From Geobacteraceae bacterium (GTDB taxonomy: Bacteria; Desulfobacterota; Desulfuromonadia; Geobacterales; Pseudopelobacteraceae): a stretch of 64,000 nt of DNA. Positions 10,523 through 19,147 of the stretch are shown one piece after another. The first letter of the stretch is position 1. Each line of letters starts with the position of its first letter. The DNA lies in NCBI GenBank assembly GCA_016720395.1, contig JADKKR010000001.1:306001-370000 (forward strand). The letters run 5' to 3'. The position numbers and the translations under genes are program-made. The notes under the pieces are model-generated. The model was not told where the DNA came from. It made no database searches and saw only the letters and a program-made list of their open reading frames with translations.

Positions 10523-11272
10523 TCACAACCGGTTGATCTGGCTCGCCGCACATGCTGCGCCAAAGCCGTTATCGATGTTGACGACCGTCACCCCTGCAGC
10601 ACAGGAGTTAAGCATCCCCAATAACGCCGCAATACCACCGAACGAGGCACCGTAACCGATAGAGGTCGGCACGGCGATGACCGGCTTGTTCACCAGCCCC
10701 CCCACCACCGAAGGAAGCGCTCCCTCCATCCCGGCCACCACGATGATCACCGCGGCCGCGTCAAGCAGTTCACGCCGCGCCAGAAGGCGATGGATGCCGG
10801 CTACGCCCACATCATAGACATGGCTGGTCTGGTTTCCTAGGAATCGTGCCGTCACCAGCGCCTCGGCCGCAACCGGGATATCGGAAGTGCCGGCCGAGAC
10901 CACCAGAATCTCCCCTTTACCTGTCAGTTCCACCGGCTTCTGCTCAAGGGTCAGACATCGCGCTTCGCCGTGATAGGTGGCTGCCGGGAAGGTCGTTAGC
11001 ACGTCACGCGCCTTATCAGAAGAGAGTCGTGTCACAAGGACGTTACTCCTCTTTCCGGCCATGGCGGTCATGATGCGCACGATCTGTTCGATACTCTTCC
11101 CCTCGCCGAAGATAACCTCAGGCATTCCCAGACGCAACTCACGGTGGTGGTCAACCTGGGCGCAGCCCAGATCCTGGAAGGGAAGTTCACGCAGTTGCTC
11201 CATCGCATCGTCAACGGGGATATCTCCCCGTTTGAATGCCTCCAGCAGCTCTTTCAGAGAATCAGGGGTCAT
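10523..11272 (-). CDS. larB: Nicotinate mononucleotide carboxylase/hydrolase LarB
   Basis: LarB carboxylates nicotinic acid adenine dinucleotide and releases AMP, the first step of nickel pincer cofactor synthesis; it is related to PurE. The 249-residue protein has the LarB N-terminus (LKELLEAFKRGDIPVDDAME), then the PurE-like domain with VVSAGTSDIPVAAEA, VVAGMEGALPSVVGGLV and VPTSIGYGASFGG. It is followed after 1 nt by larC and then cinA. That order fits, because LarB uses a pyridine nucleotide and CinA handles NMN, but the metabolic link is inference. Confidence 0.93.
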   Translation of the reverse strand: MTPDSLKELLEAFKRGDIPVDDAMEQLRELPFQDLGCAQVDHHRELRLGMPEVIFGEGKSIEQIVRIMTAMAGKRSNVLVTRLSSDKARDVLTTFPAATYHGEARCLTLEQKPVELTGKGEILVVSAGTSDIPVAAEALVTARFLGNQTSHVYDVGVAGIHRLLARRELLDAAAVIIVVAGMEGALPSVVGGLVNKPVIAVPTSIGYGASFGGIAALLGMLNSCAAGVTVVNIDNGFGAACAASQINRL

Positions 11273-11323
11273 CGTTTGAATTCCTCGCCACCGGCAATAA
11301 TAGGCTGCTGAATTTATACACCA

Positions 11324-11359
11324 CGTCCGGCACTGTTGCCACCCGAAAGTTGCCGGACG
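11324..11359. promoter_or_regulatory. Inverted repeat between divergent larB and leuC
   Basis: CGTCCGGCA (11324-11332) and TGCCGGACG (11351-11359) form a perfect 9-bp inverted repeat with an 18-nt spacer. It lies in the 181-bp space between the larB and leuC starts, about 95 bp before the leuC ATG. It could be an operator or an RNA hairpin in the leuC leader. Confidence 0.35.
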
Positions 11360-11453
11360 GATGTTGCCGCATCAAATTTTTGTTCACCGGTTTACATCGC
11401 TGTTTAATTCTGCTACAAATCCATCATTACTGCACGGAAAGAAGGATATCTAC

Positions 11454-12737
11454 ATGGGAAAAACAACTGCTGAAAAGATCTTTGAAGCGCATCTGGTTGC
11501 CGAGCCCTTCCCCGGGACCAAAGTCCTCCGGCTGGATGCAGTTCTCTGCCATGAAATCACCACACCCATCGCCATTGACGACCTGATCCGCCGTGGCAAG
11601 GACCGGGTGTTCGATCCGACCAGGATCAAGGCGGTTATTGATCACGTCACCCCCAGCAAGGACACCAAGACTGCCACCCAGGCCAAGATTCTGCGTGACT
11701 GGGCACGCCGGCACGCCATCAAGGACTTCTTCGATGTCGGCGCCAACGGAGTCTGCCATGCACTGTTCCCCGAGAAGGGCTTCATTCGCCCCGGCTATAC
11801 GGTCATCATGGGCGATTCCCACACCTGCACCCATGGGGCATTCGGTGCCTTTGCGGCCGGCATCGGCACCACCGACCTGGAAGTTGGTATTCTGAAAGGT
11901 GTCTGCGCCTTCCGCCAGCCGAAAACGATCAAGTTCAACATCAACGGCCAACTCCCCAAAGGGGTCTATGCCAAGGATGTCATCCTGTACATTATCGGGC
12001 AGATCGGCGTTAACGGCGCCACTGACCGGGTCATGGAATTCCACGGCTCCACGGTCGATGCCATGACCATGGAATCACGCATGACGTTGTGCAACATGGC
12101 CATAGAGGCCGGCGGCACCTCAGGCATCTGCATGCCTGACGCCACCACCGTCGAATTCCTCTGGCCCTTCATCAAGGACGAGTTCGCCAGCAGAGAAGCC
12201 GCGCTGGCCGAATATTCCAGGTGGAGCGCAGACGCTGATGCCGAGTATGACCAGATAATCGGCATCGATGTCACAGCCCTGCAACCGGTCGTGACCTTCG
12301 GCTACAAGCCGGATCAGACCAAATTCGTTGGTGACATGCCGGATTCCCCGATCGACCAGGTCTACCTGGGCTCCTGCACCAACGGCCGCCTGGAGGACCT
12401 GCGCATAGCTGCCGCGATCCTGAAGGGGCGCAAGCTGGCACCGACCGTGCGCGGCATCCTCTCGCCCGCTACTCCGAAAATCCAACAGGAGGCCATGCGT
12501 GAAGGGCTAATCGACATCTTCATGGAAGCCGGGTTCTGTGTCACCAACCCGACCTGCGGTGCCTGTCTCGGCATGAGCAACGGTGTCCTGGCCGAGGGTG
12601 AGGTCTGCGCCTCCACCACCAACCGCAATTTTATGGGCAGGATGGGCAAAGGCGGCATGGTACACCTCATGTCTCCAGCCACGGCGGCGGCCAGTGCCAT
12701 AGAGGGCAGGATCGCCGACCCAAGGAAGTACCTGTAA
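11454..12737 (+). CDS. leuC: 3-isopropylmalate dehydratase large subunit (archaeal/HACN type)
   Basis: This 427-residue hydro-lyase of the aconitase superfamily isomerises 2- to 3-isopropylmalate in leucine synthesis, using a [4Fe-4S] cluster. Cluster ligands appear in YLGSCTNGRLEDL and in NPTCGACLG; GDSHTCTHGAFGAFAAGIGTTD is also diagnostic. The short length and sequence style are those of the archaeal-type IPMI/homoaconitase group. I start at the ATG at 11454 because GAAGGAT lies 6 nt before it; the frame is open to 11361. leuD follows after an unusually long 136-bp gap. Substrate could instead be citramalate or homocitrate. Confidence 0.88.
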   Translation: MGKTTAEKIFEAHLVAEPFPGTKVLRLDAVLCHEITTPIAIDDLIRRGKDRVFDPTRIKAVIDHVTPSKDTKTATQAKILRDWARRHAIKDFFDVGANGVCHALFPEKGFIRPGYTVIMGDSHTCTHGAFGAFAAGIGTTDLEVGILKGVCAFRQPKTIKFNINGQLPKGVYAKDVILYIIGQIGVNGATDRVMEFHGSTVDAMTMESRMTLCNMAIEAGGTSGICMPDATTVEFLWPFIKDEFASREAALAEYSRWSADADAEYDQIIGIDVTALQPVVTFGYKPDQTKFVGDMPDSPIDQVYLGSCTNGRLEDLRIAAAILKGRKLAPTVRGILSPATPKIQQEAMREGLIDIFMEAGFCVTNPTCGACLGMSNGVLAEGEVCASTTNRNFMGRMGKGGMVHLMSPATAAASAIEGRIADPRKYL

Positions 12738-12738
12738 A

Positions 12739-12846
12739 GCTTTGCCGCAGAGGACACAGAGAGCACAGAGAAAAACAACAGACCTAGACTTATTTTTACC
12801 TGTTTTGAACTTCTCTGAGTCCCCTTGATCTTGTGGCTAAAATGAT
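12739..12846. repeat. Imperfect inverted repeat between leuC and leuD
   Basis: The left arm (about 12739-12775; GCCGCAGAGGACACAGAGAG...) is matched in reverse by the right arm (about 12810-12846; ...CTCTGAGTCCCCTTGATCTTG). The two resemble the CCACAGAGACAC stretch at 18035-18050. It may be a small mobile-type hairpin element that has entered the operon. Confidence 0.5.
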
Positions 12847-12873
12847 TTTATCTTTCCAGCAAGGAGTGTACAC

Positions 12874-13401
12874 ATGAAAACCTTCGGAGGCCCGGTCCTC
12901 TTTCTCGACCGCAGCGACATCAATACCGACGAGATCATCCCGGCCAAGTACCTGACCGAGATTACCAAGGAAGACCTCAAACCATACATCCTTGAAGACC
13001 TTAAACTGCCCGGGTTCGACCCAAAGAGCCCGCAGACAAGAAATGCAAAAGTGGTCGTCTCACGCGCCAACTTCGGTTGCGGTTCCTCTCGGGAACACGC
13101 GCCGTGGGTCTTTGAGGTCAACGGCATCACCGCCGTAATCGCAGAATCTTTCGCCCGCATCTTCCGGCAGAACATGTTCAACTGCGGGATGGCCGCCATC
13201 GAACTGCCCAAGGCCGACCTTGACCTGATCTTCTCCCATTCCGGAGAGGCCGATACCGCCATGAGCATCGACATCGAGGCCGGGACCATGACCATGAGCG
13301 GTGGAGGGAAATCCAAAAGCTTCAGCTTCGAGATCTCCCCCTTCGACAAGGCCCTGGTGATGGCCGGTGGCTGGGTGGATTACGCCGACCAGAACTATTA
13401 G
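12874..13401 (+). CDS. leuD: 3-isopropylmalate dehydratase small subunit
   Basis: The 175-residue small (swivel) subunit partners LeuC. It shows FLDRSDINTDEIIPAKYL, the family start, and NFGCGSSREHAPW, the substrate-carboxylate binding loop. The specificity loop reads AKYLTEI; bacterial IPMI enzymes usually have YLKT or YLRT, so the exact substrate is less sure. AAGGAG lies about 8 nt before the ATG at 12874. A strong bidirectional terminator follows. Confidence 0.88.
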   Translation: MKTFGGPVLFLDRSDINTDEIIPAKYLTEITKEDLKPYILEDLKLPGFDPKSPQTRNAKVVVSRANFGCGSSREHAPWVFEVNGITAVIAESFARIFRQNMFNCGMAAIELPKADLDLIFSHSGEADTAMSIDIEAGTMTMSGGGKSKSFSFEISPFDKALVMAGGWVDYADQNY

Positions 13402-13415
13402 AAACTTGGACCTGT

Positions 13416-13450
13416 AACTAAAAAAGCCCCGAAACGGGGCTTTTTTAGTT
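13416..13450. terminator. Bidirectional terminator between leuD and the DUF3187 gene
   Basis: AACTAAAAAAGCCCC, a GAAA loop and CGGGGCTTTTTTAGTT form a near-perfect stem with a T-run on either strand. It starts 15 nt after the leuD stop and lies 26 nt beyond the end of the opposing gene, so it can serve both. Confidence 0.93.
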
Positions 13451-13475
13451 TATCGCGGATCGGTGCCCGGTCGGG

Positions 13476-14498
13476 TCAGAAGCGCTTGCTCAACCCGAGG
13501 TGAAAGGCAACATCCGGTGCGGTTGTCACGGCGATGTCTTCCGAGACCCCGATATCGAGCAGATAACCGCCCGGCAGCTTCAGGGCACCGCCACCGACCA
13601 GCATCACCGCTGTCTGTGAAAGTTCATCCAATGAGCTGTCATGATAGATGGGGGTGTGTGCGTTGATCTGCACCTTGAACGAGATCCATTCCGCCGGTCC
13701 CCAACCGAGCCCGAGCGTGCCGAATCCGGCCAGGTGGTTCTGCTGGTCGGCCAGCACATCACCGCGGGTCATGGCCAGCCCACCCAGGGAACCGAAAACG
13801 CCCAGACTGCCCCATTCCGTGAAATTGTTCATGCTTCCACACAGGGACAGCGAGAAATCCGTGCTGCCGCTGCCGCGCAGTGAGCCGCTGTCGCCGGTGG
13901 GCAGCTTGATCGAGCTGCGCAGCGCCAGGCTGTCGTGGGCAGCGCTGCCATGGTCGTCGATTAGCTTCATACCGCCGGAGAGGACAATATCGCCGATGCC
14001 GGAGCCGGCCTGCTCCATCCTGAGTTTCTCTACACCGTTCTTCGTATATCGATAGTTCAGGCGACCCTTGACGGCAGTGTCACGCCCCCCCTGGTGCAGG
14101 CCGAAGGTACGGTGCCAGTCGATGATCAGTCCGTCCATGAACCCGCCGCCGTAGAGGATGTAGGGGATCTCGACCCCGGCTTCGAAACGCTCGTTGATGC
14201 CGTAGCGGGCCGCCAGGGTCCAGCGGTAGGACTCACCGTCCAGAATGACCTCTTCGGAGCTCGTCCCGCTCACGGTATATTCGCTGGCGATATCCTGAGT
14301 GAGATTGACAGCCAACCGCCCGGCAGGGGTGATCGTCGCAGACGTTTCCGCTGGCAGGCCGAATATCTGGACAAGCGGACTCTGGTTGACGGTGCGAAAC
14401 GGGGTAATTTCCATATCGGCGGCCAGACACGGCAGCGGACAGCATACCAGCAGCACCAGGGCAGCCAGCCTATACATGAGTATGGCCGTCTGCTTCAT
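13476..14498 (-). CDS. DUF3187-family outer-membrane beta-barrel protein
   Basis: The 340-residue protein starts with a signal peptide (MYRLAALVLLVCCPLPCLAA, cut after AA). Alternating hydrophobic strands with aromatic girdle residues follow, and it ends in phenylalanine (LGLSKRF), all typical of an outer-membrane barrel. The pattern (ITPFRTVNQSPLVQIFGLP at the mature N-terminus) matches the DUF3187 family common in Geobacter. Function is unknown; a porin- or transport-like role is possible. Its start overlaps the end of the upstream chemoreceptor gene by 29 nt, so the two are probably co-translated. An ATG at 14477 is an alternative start. Confidence 0.75.
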   Translation of the reverse strand: MKQTAILMYRLAALVLLVCCPLPCLAADMEITPFRTVNQSPLVQIFGLPAETSATITPAGRLAVNLTQDIASEYTVSGTSSEEVILDGESYRWTLAARYGINERFEAGVEIPYILYGGGFMDGLIIDWHRTFGLHQGGRDTAVKGRLNYRYTKNGVEKLRMEQAGSGIGDIVLSGGMKLIDDHGSAAHDSLALRSSIKLPTGDSGSLRGSGSTDFSLSLCGSMNNFTEWGSLGVFGSLGGLAMTRGDVLADQQNHLAGFGTLGLGWGPAEWISFKVQINAHTPIYHDSSLDELSQTAVMLVGGGALKLPGGYLLDIGVSEDIAVTTAPDVAFHLGLSKRF

Positions 14499-16164
14499 TT
14501 TCCAGAACCGTACCTGTGCGATAGTTGTCGATAAGTATCGTCAAGGTCTTCACGCCATCCATGATCCGTATACTGTCTGCTGCATTGGAGGCGATCAGTT
14601 CATCCACCTTCCGAACAGCATCCACGGCCTGGACAACGGCGGAAATTTGGCCGGAGGCATCTTCCTTGAGAGCCCTGGTGCGCTCATTATCATCCATGAC
14701 ACTCTGCAGATAGAGACGGTTCCCTTTTGCCTGTTCCTGTGCCGATGAATTGATGCGATGAGCCAGTTCGCGCATGTGCTCAAGGTTCTTGAGGATCAGG
14801 GTCATACCTTCCTGCTGCTGTTCAGTTGCCATGGTGATCTGCCGTACCCGCTCCAGATTCTTTTCGGACTCTTCGGTAATCCGCTGGATGCCGATCGACT
14901 GTTCAGCCGTCTCAGTGGCGATATGCGCGACCATCCGCGAAGCCTCTTCGGCACTTTTGTCTATGGTAGCCAAGGCCTCGTTGGCCAGAGATGATATCTT
15001 GACCCCTTCGGTCACCTTATCCCTGCCCAGTGTCACTGAACGCTGCACCGCAGCGGTTTCATTCTGGATATTGCGGACCAGTTCCTCTATCTCTCTGGTT
15101 GAGGCAGATGTGCGATGAGCCAGAGAACGGACCTCTTCAGCCACAACGGCGAAGGCTTTTCCCCGCTCGCCGGCCTGGGCCGCAATGATGGAGGCATTCA
15201 GTGACAGCAGATTGGTCTGCTCCACCACCTCCTGAATTACGCTCAGAAACTCTCCAACCCGGGTAGAATAACGCGACAGGCGGCTGATGGATGCAAAGGA
15301 TTCATCATTACTCCTGACGATCTCCTGCATGGCCAGCATCGTTGCCGCCATACTGCTCAACCCCTGCTGGGCTTGATCCCGAACACTGCCCGACGCTGCC
15401 GCCCCCCGCTCTGAGTTTTCGCGCACATTCGATTGTGACGCGCTGATCTGATGGATAGCCGAGGCCGTCTGCTCGGTCGAGATGGAAAGCCCCCGGATAT
15501 TGTCAGCGGTCTCACTGGTAGCACGCGCCATCTCCTCGATGGAACTGGATGTCTCAAGCACAAAAGTCGAGTACTGATTTATATTCTCTGCTATGGCGTC
15601 CGTTGTGGCGCTCATCTCGGCCGAGATAGATGCGCGATCTTCGGTGCGGCTCGAAAGTTCGTCGATCTCATCGATGACCGTGGAAAAAGCGTTTTTCATG
15701 CCCTCCATGGCAACCACCGCATCCCGCACCTGGGCTACCTCCTGATTGTCACCGGTTATCATGTTGAGAATAATCTGCTTGAGCTGCTCTTCAGCTGTAA
15801 TAATCTGGTTCAGCAGGTGTTGTCGCTCTTTCCGCCTGCTCTCGACCGTTTTGATGATAATTCCGTCAAAAGCGGTGATTGCCCTGATATCATCATGTTC
15901 GGCATGCACAGCCGACACATCTTCGGTGAGCTGGAGACTTGCCACGACGCGGGCCTGGTCGGCCCGGATTTCTGTAACAGCAACGGCGAGATAGCGTGCA
16001 CAGATCAGCGAACTGACTAAGGCTGTCGCTATCACACAGCCAACTGCCAACCCGCCGCTTCCCGCGGCAAGAAGTATACTCCCTGCCACTGCAGCAACAG
16101 ACAGCGATATCAAAACCATCCGTGTCCTGCGGGCGGATATGCTTGCATAATGCATATCTGACAT
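14470..16164 (-). CDS. Methyl-accepting chemotaxis protein without a periplasmic sensor domain
   Basis: The 564-residue receptor has two hydrophobic segments back to back (about residues 16-55: MVLISLSVAAVAGSILLAAG and GLAVGCVIATALVSSLICAR) with almost no periplasmic loop. A long helical cytoplasmic part follows with the conserved hairpin tip VVEQTNLLSLNASIIAAQAG and AFAVVAEEVRSLAHRT. It should signal to CheA/CheW in response to something in the membrane or cytoplasm. The region after the membrane has no domain I recognise. The frame is open to 16206, but AAAGG before the ATG at 16164 favours that start. No che genes are adjacent. Confidence 0.9.
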   Translation of the reverse strand: MSDMHYASISARRTRMVLISLSVAAVAGSILLAAGSGGLAVGCVIATALVSSLICARYLAVAVTEIRADQARVVASLQLTEDVSAVHAEHDDIRAITAFDGIIIKTVESRRKERQHLLNQIITAEEQLKQIILNMITGDNQEVAQVRDAVVAMEGMKNAFSTVIDEIDELSSRTEDRASISAEMSATTDAIAENINQYSTFVLETSSSIEEMARATSETADNIRGLSISTEQTASAIHQISASQSNVRENSERGAAASGSVRDQAQQGLSSMAATMLAMQEIVRSNDESFASISRLSRYSTRVGEFLSVIQEVVEQTNLLSLNASIIAAQAGERGKAFAVVAEEVRSLAHRTSASTREIEELVRNIQNETAAVQRSVTLGRDKVTEGVKISSLANEALATIDKSAEEASRMVAHIATETAEQSIGIQRITEESEKNLERVRQITMATEQQQEGMTLILKNLEHMRELAHRINSSAQEQAKGNRLYLQSVMDDNERTRALKEDASGQISAVVQAVDAVRKVDELIASNAADSIRIMDGVKTLTILIDNYRTGTVLENEADGHTHV

Positions 16165-16412
16165 ACAACGACCTTTCACAACTAAAATAGTCTCTGCTTG
16201 TATCACGGGGGATGAACGCTGTCAACGAAACTGGTCCAGCAAAAGTGCCGATGCATCCACATGTTAGCTCTTATTGACCGCACACGGCCGTAACGGCTGC
16301 CCCTTGATTCCCGCTACGTGCAATCTAAGGACACCATGCTGCTCCCATTACTTGATTTTTTCGGCGCGAGGTGAGATACTTTGTCAAATTCAAAGGTTCA
16401 GAGGAGGATATA

Positions 16413-16601
16413 ATGTTTGGATTTGGCATGCCCGAACTGATCATAATTCTGGTCATTGTCCTGGTTGTGTTCGGAGCAGGCAGGCTGCCCGAAATCGGAG
16501 GCGCCCTGGGCAAGAGCATCCGCAACTTCAAAAAGGCATCGGATGGCAAGGACGAGATCGAAATCAAGCCCAAGAACGAGGATGACGTCAAAAAGTCCTG
16601 A
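16413..16601 (+). CDS. tatA: Sec-independent translocase protein TatA
   Basis: This 62-residue protein has the TatA plan: a short N-terminal helix in the membrane (MPELIIILVIVLVVFGAG), the hinge FGAGRLPEIGGALG, an amphipathic helix (SIRNFKKA) and a charged tail. TatA oligomers form the pore for folded, often cofactor-bearing, proteins. The ATG at 16413 is preceded by GAGGAGG at good spacing; the frame is open upstream to 16371 but without a site. It stands alone, without tatB or tatC, and is closed by a long palindromic terminator. Confidence 0.93.
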   Translation: MFGFGMPELIIILVIVLVVFGAGRLPEIGGALGKSIRNFKKASDGKDEIEIKPKNEDDVKKS

Positions 16602-16613
16602 TTCTTAAGAATG

Positions 16614-16671
16614 TTTCAACAACCAAAAAGGGGAGAGCCGCATGCGGCTCTCCCCTTTTTGGTTGTTGAAA
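16614..16671. terminator. 58-nt perfect palindrome, bidirectional terminator
   Basis: The sequence from 16614 to 16671 is perfectly self-complementary around GCATGC, with AAAAAGGGG on one arm and CCCCTTTTT on the other. It lies between the ends of convergent tatA and the aminotransferase gene and can terminate both. Confidence 0.92.
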
Positions 16672-16679
16672 TATAGTTC

Positions 16680-17984
16680 TCAGGAATTCAGATACTCACC
16701 GATCTTCTCTGCCAGGGTCCGGTAGATGCGACGACATTCATTTTCATCCTTTTCCAGCAGGGTCACCCGGAAACCCTGCAGCGGGGTCGAGAACGAGGAG
16801 AGCGGAACGATACAGATGCCGGTGGCTGCCAGGATGTGGTAAACGAAACGTTTATCAGGCGAAACACCCGGTTGCCCCACCAGCCCGCTGACAAGCTCCC
16901 GCACCTCGGGGTTGGCAATCGGGATAGACTGCCGGTTGTTCAACAGGCCTTCATGGAAAGCCACCGCCATGTAGAAGGCACCGTTGGTCCGATTAACCTG
17001 CAGTGCCGGGACCTGGCTGAGGAAATCGTAGGTGATGTTGCTCATCTTTTCGTAACTGGCAATGCGCTGGGCAAGGTAGTGAGCATATTCCGGGTGCCGG
17101 GCTATGGCTGGAATCACCGTCTGCGGCAGGGTTGTGGAACAGACCTCGTTCATCTTGCCGGTCAGGATCAGGTTGATATACTTGCGGAACTGTTCGTCCT
17201 TCTGGCCGTTATAAACCTCGATCCAGCCGCAACGGGAGCCGGGCCAGGGAAATTCCTTGGAGATGCCCTTCAGGGAGATGGCCGGCACATCACCGATAAC
17301 ATCACTGATATGCACCGTTTTCTGGCCGTTGTAGACGATGTTGATGTAGACCTCGTCAGCGATGATGAACAGGTCATTCTGACGGGCAATCTCGACAATC
17401 TCGCGCAGAACCTCTTCGCTGTAGACCATCCCGGTCGGGTTGTCAGGGTTGATGATCATGATGGCACAGATGTTTGGGTTATACTTGATGTGGTTGCGCA
17501 GGTCATCCAGGTCCGGAGCCCACTTATCCTCGGATTTGAGCCGGAACAGGGCCGGTGCGGCATGGGCGTGGCCGATCTCACCCAGGGTGTGGGTGGTATA
17601 GGAGGGTGACGGCATCAGCACCCGTGCCTCGGCCCGCAGGCATCCGTAAATCTTGGCGATGGCATCGCCCAGACCGTTGAAAAAGATGATATCGTCCGGA
17701 GTGATCTGCGCCCCGCCGCGGGCGTTGGTGGTCTCGCAGATGAACTCACGGGTTTCCAGAACCCCGCGCGTATGGCAATAGCCCCAGGTCTGGTTGTCCA
17801 TGGCTGCTTTGGCCACGATCTCCTTCATCCACTCAGGGATGATCTCGCCTTTGACAATCGGATCGCCGATATTTTCCCAATTGATCTTAACGCCATGCTT
17901 CTGAAGTTTTTCAGCCACATTGACGATATTTCTGATTTCGTAGGTAAGCTCTCCCGTTCCGGGACGCACCAGTTCGACTCTCAT
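16680..17984 (-). CDS. Class I/II pyridoxal-phosphate aminotransferase
   Basis: The 434-residue protein is a fold-type I aminotransferase. It shows IINPDNPTGMVYSEE (substrate and PLP ring contacts), DEVYINIVY (Asp-Tyr pair) and the predicted Schiff-base lysine in SLKGISKEFPWPGSRCGW. It is close to aspartate/alanine-type enzymes, but I cannot assign the amino acid used. The N-terminal extension (RPGTGELTYEIRNIVNVAEKL) is characteristic of a subgroup seen in Geobacter and relatives. It is single, between the palindromic terminator and the end of the LPS gene run. Confidence 0.85.
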   Translation of the reverse strand: MRVELVRPGTGELTYEIRNIVNVAEKLQKHGVKINWENIGDPIVKGEIIPEWMKEIVAKAAMDNQTWGYCHTRGVLETREFICETTNARGGAQITPDDIIFFNGLGDAIAKIYGCLRAEARVLMPSPSYTTHTLGEIGHAHAAPALFRLKSEDKWAPDLDDLRNHIKYNPNICAIMIINPDNPTGMVYSEEVLREIVEIARQNDLFIIADEVYINIVYNGQKTVHISDVIGDVPAISLKGISKEFPWPGSRCGWIEVYNGQKDEQFRKYINLILTGKMNEVCSTTLPQTVIPAIARHPEYAHYLAQRIASYEKMSNITYDFLSQVPALQVNRTNGAFYMAVAFHEGLLNNRQSIPIANPEVRELVSGLVGQPGVSPDKRFVYHILAATGICIVPLSSFSTPLQGFRVTLLEKDENECRRIYRTLAEKIGEYLNS

Positions 17985-18068
17985 TGCCGTACCTCACTTC
18001 ATAAATTATCAACGTAACTTCCAAAATTCTTTTACCACAGAGACACAATCAGGAACAGAAGAAATACT

Positions 18069-19145
18069 TTAACGACGTGTATCCGGCAACCTGCTCAGCA
18101 AGTCGTCACATGCATTGCAGACTTCCTCAGTTGTGACAAGGTCAAAACAGAGCCGGGTCGGACAGTGTGCTATATCTTTGCATGGCAAGCACGGTAATTC
18201 CTTGCTTATGCTGCGAGCCACATCCGACAACGGGGCAAATTTTTTAACATTGATCGAACCGTGCAATGCAACAAGCGGAGTTCCCAGAGCGGCAGCCACA
18301 TGCATTGGTGCAGAATCGTTTGTTACAAACAATCTTAAACGGCCAATCAGCTCAAACGCCTGAAAAACTGTCAATGACGACGTATCAACGGCCGGGTATT
18401 TCATTGCTGACAGTACCTGCTGAACAACCGGTCGTTCTGCAGGACTACCGAACAGCAAAATAATGCCACCATAAGTTTCAGCAAGATAATCGGCTACAGC
18501 AGCAAATCGTTCTGCACTCCAGCGCTTGAATTCATATGAAGAGCAGGGATTTATGCCTATAAGCATAGCCCCCTGCAAACCATTTTCAGCGAGATATGCA
18601 TCCACTTCACGTACAGCTGTGTCCGGAACAAAAAAATCCAGCCGGGGCTGCTCCGGCAAGTCGGACAAGGAAAGACATTTGGCGTCAACCAGAAAATGAA
18701 GGTTGGTTTCGGCCGCATGCATTTCAGCCGATGCAAAGCCGACGTCAAAGGTTGAGCGGACATTGAAAAAAAGTGAAAGCAACTGTCTCTTGTGCCCCGC
18801 TTTGATCCTGCCGCGAGCAAAAATTCCAGTTAGTGAGCTTTCGGTTACATTATGCAAATCAATAACATAATCATACTGTATTGCCCGTAACTCACGGATG
18901 AATCCATACAGAGTTTGTGCAAACTGGCCGAACCGACGGTGGGCAAGCTGTTCTTTCAGCTTTTTCTTTGGAAGCAGAAAGAGCTTATTGACTTCAGGGT
19001 GATGGGCGAGTGACGCGGCAAAGCGATCATAGACGACATAGTCTATCCGGGCATCAGGGTATCGCCTTCTCAGGGCACGAATCACCGGGGTGGTCAGGAT
19101 GATGTCACCCAGTGAACTGAGCCGTATCAGGAGAATCTTGATCAT
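18069..19145 (-). CDS. Glycosyltransferase family 9 (heptosyltransferase-like)
   Basis: The 358-residue protein is a GT-B enzyme of the ADP-heptose:LPS transferase family. It begins IKILLIRLSSLGDIILTTPV, where the conserved glycine-aspartate loop binds the acceptor. The C-terminal half has RLFVTNDSAPMHVAAALGTPLVALHG, the ADP-heptose binding region. Cysteine-rich CLPCKDIAHCPTRLC near the end is also usual in this family. It is the last gene of the LPS run, 2 nt after the DUF4254 gene. Which heptose it adds cannot be told. Confidence 0.87.
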   Translation of the reverse strand: MIKILLIRLSSLGDIILTTPVIRALRRRYPDARIDYVVYDRFAASLAHHPEVNKLFLLPKKKLKEQLAHRRFGQFAQTLYGFIRELRAIQYDYVIDLHNVTESSLTGIFARGRIKAGHKRQLLSLFFNVRSTFDVGFASAEMHAAETNLHFLVDAKCLSLSDLPEQPRLDFFVPDTAVREVDAYLAENGLQGAMLIGINPCSSYEFKRWSAERFAAVADYLAETYGGIILLFGSPAERPVVQQVLSAMKYPAVDTSSLTVFQAFELIGRLRLFVTNDSAPMHVAAALGTPLVALHGSINVKKFAPLSDVARSISKELPCLPCKDIAHCPTRLCFDLVTTEEVCNACDDLLSRLPDTRR

Positions 19146-19147
19146 TC

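Noticed and set aside
17985..18068. Terminator at the end of the LPS gene run
   Set aside because: No stem with a T-run was found; the space has only a CCACAGAGACAC stretch like part of the leuC-leuD repeat.
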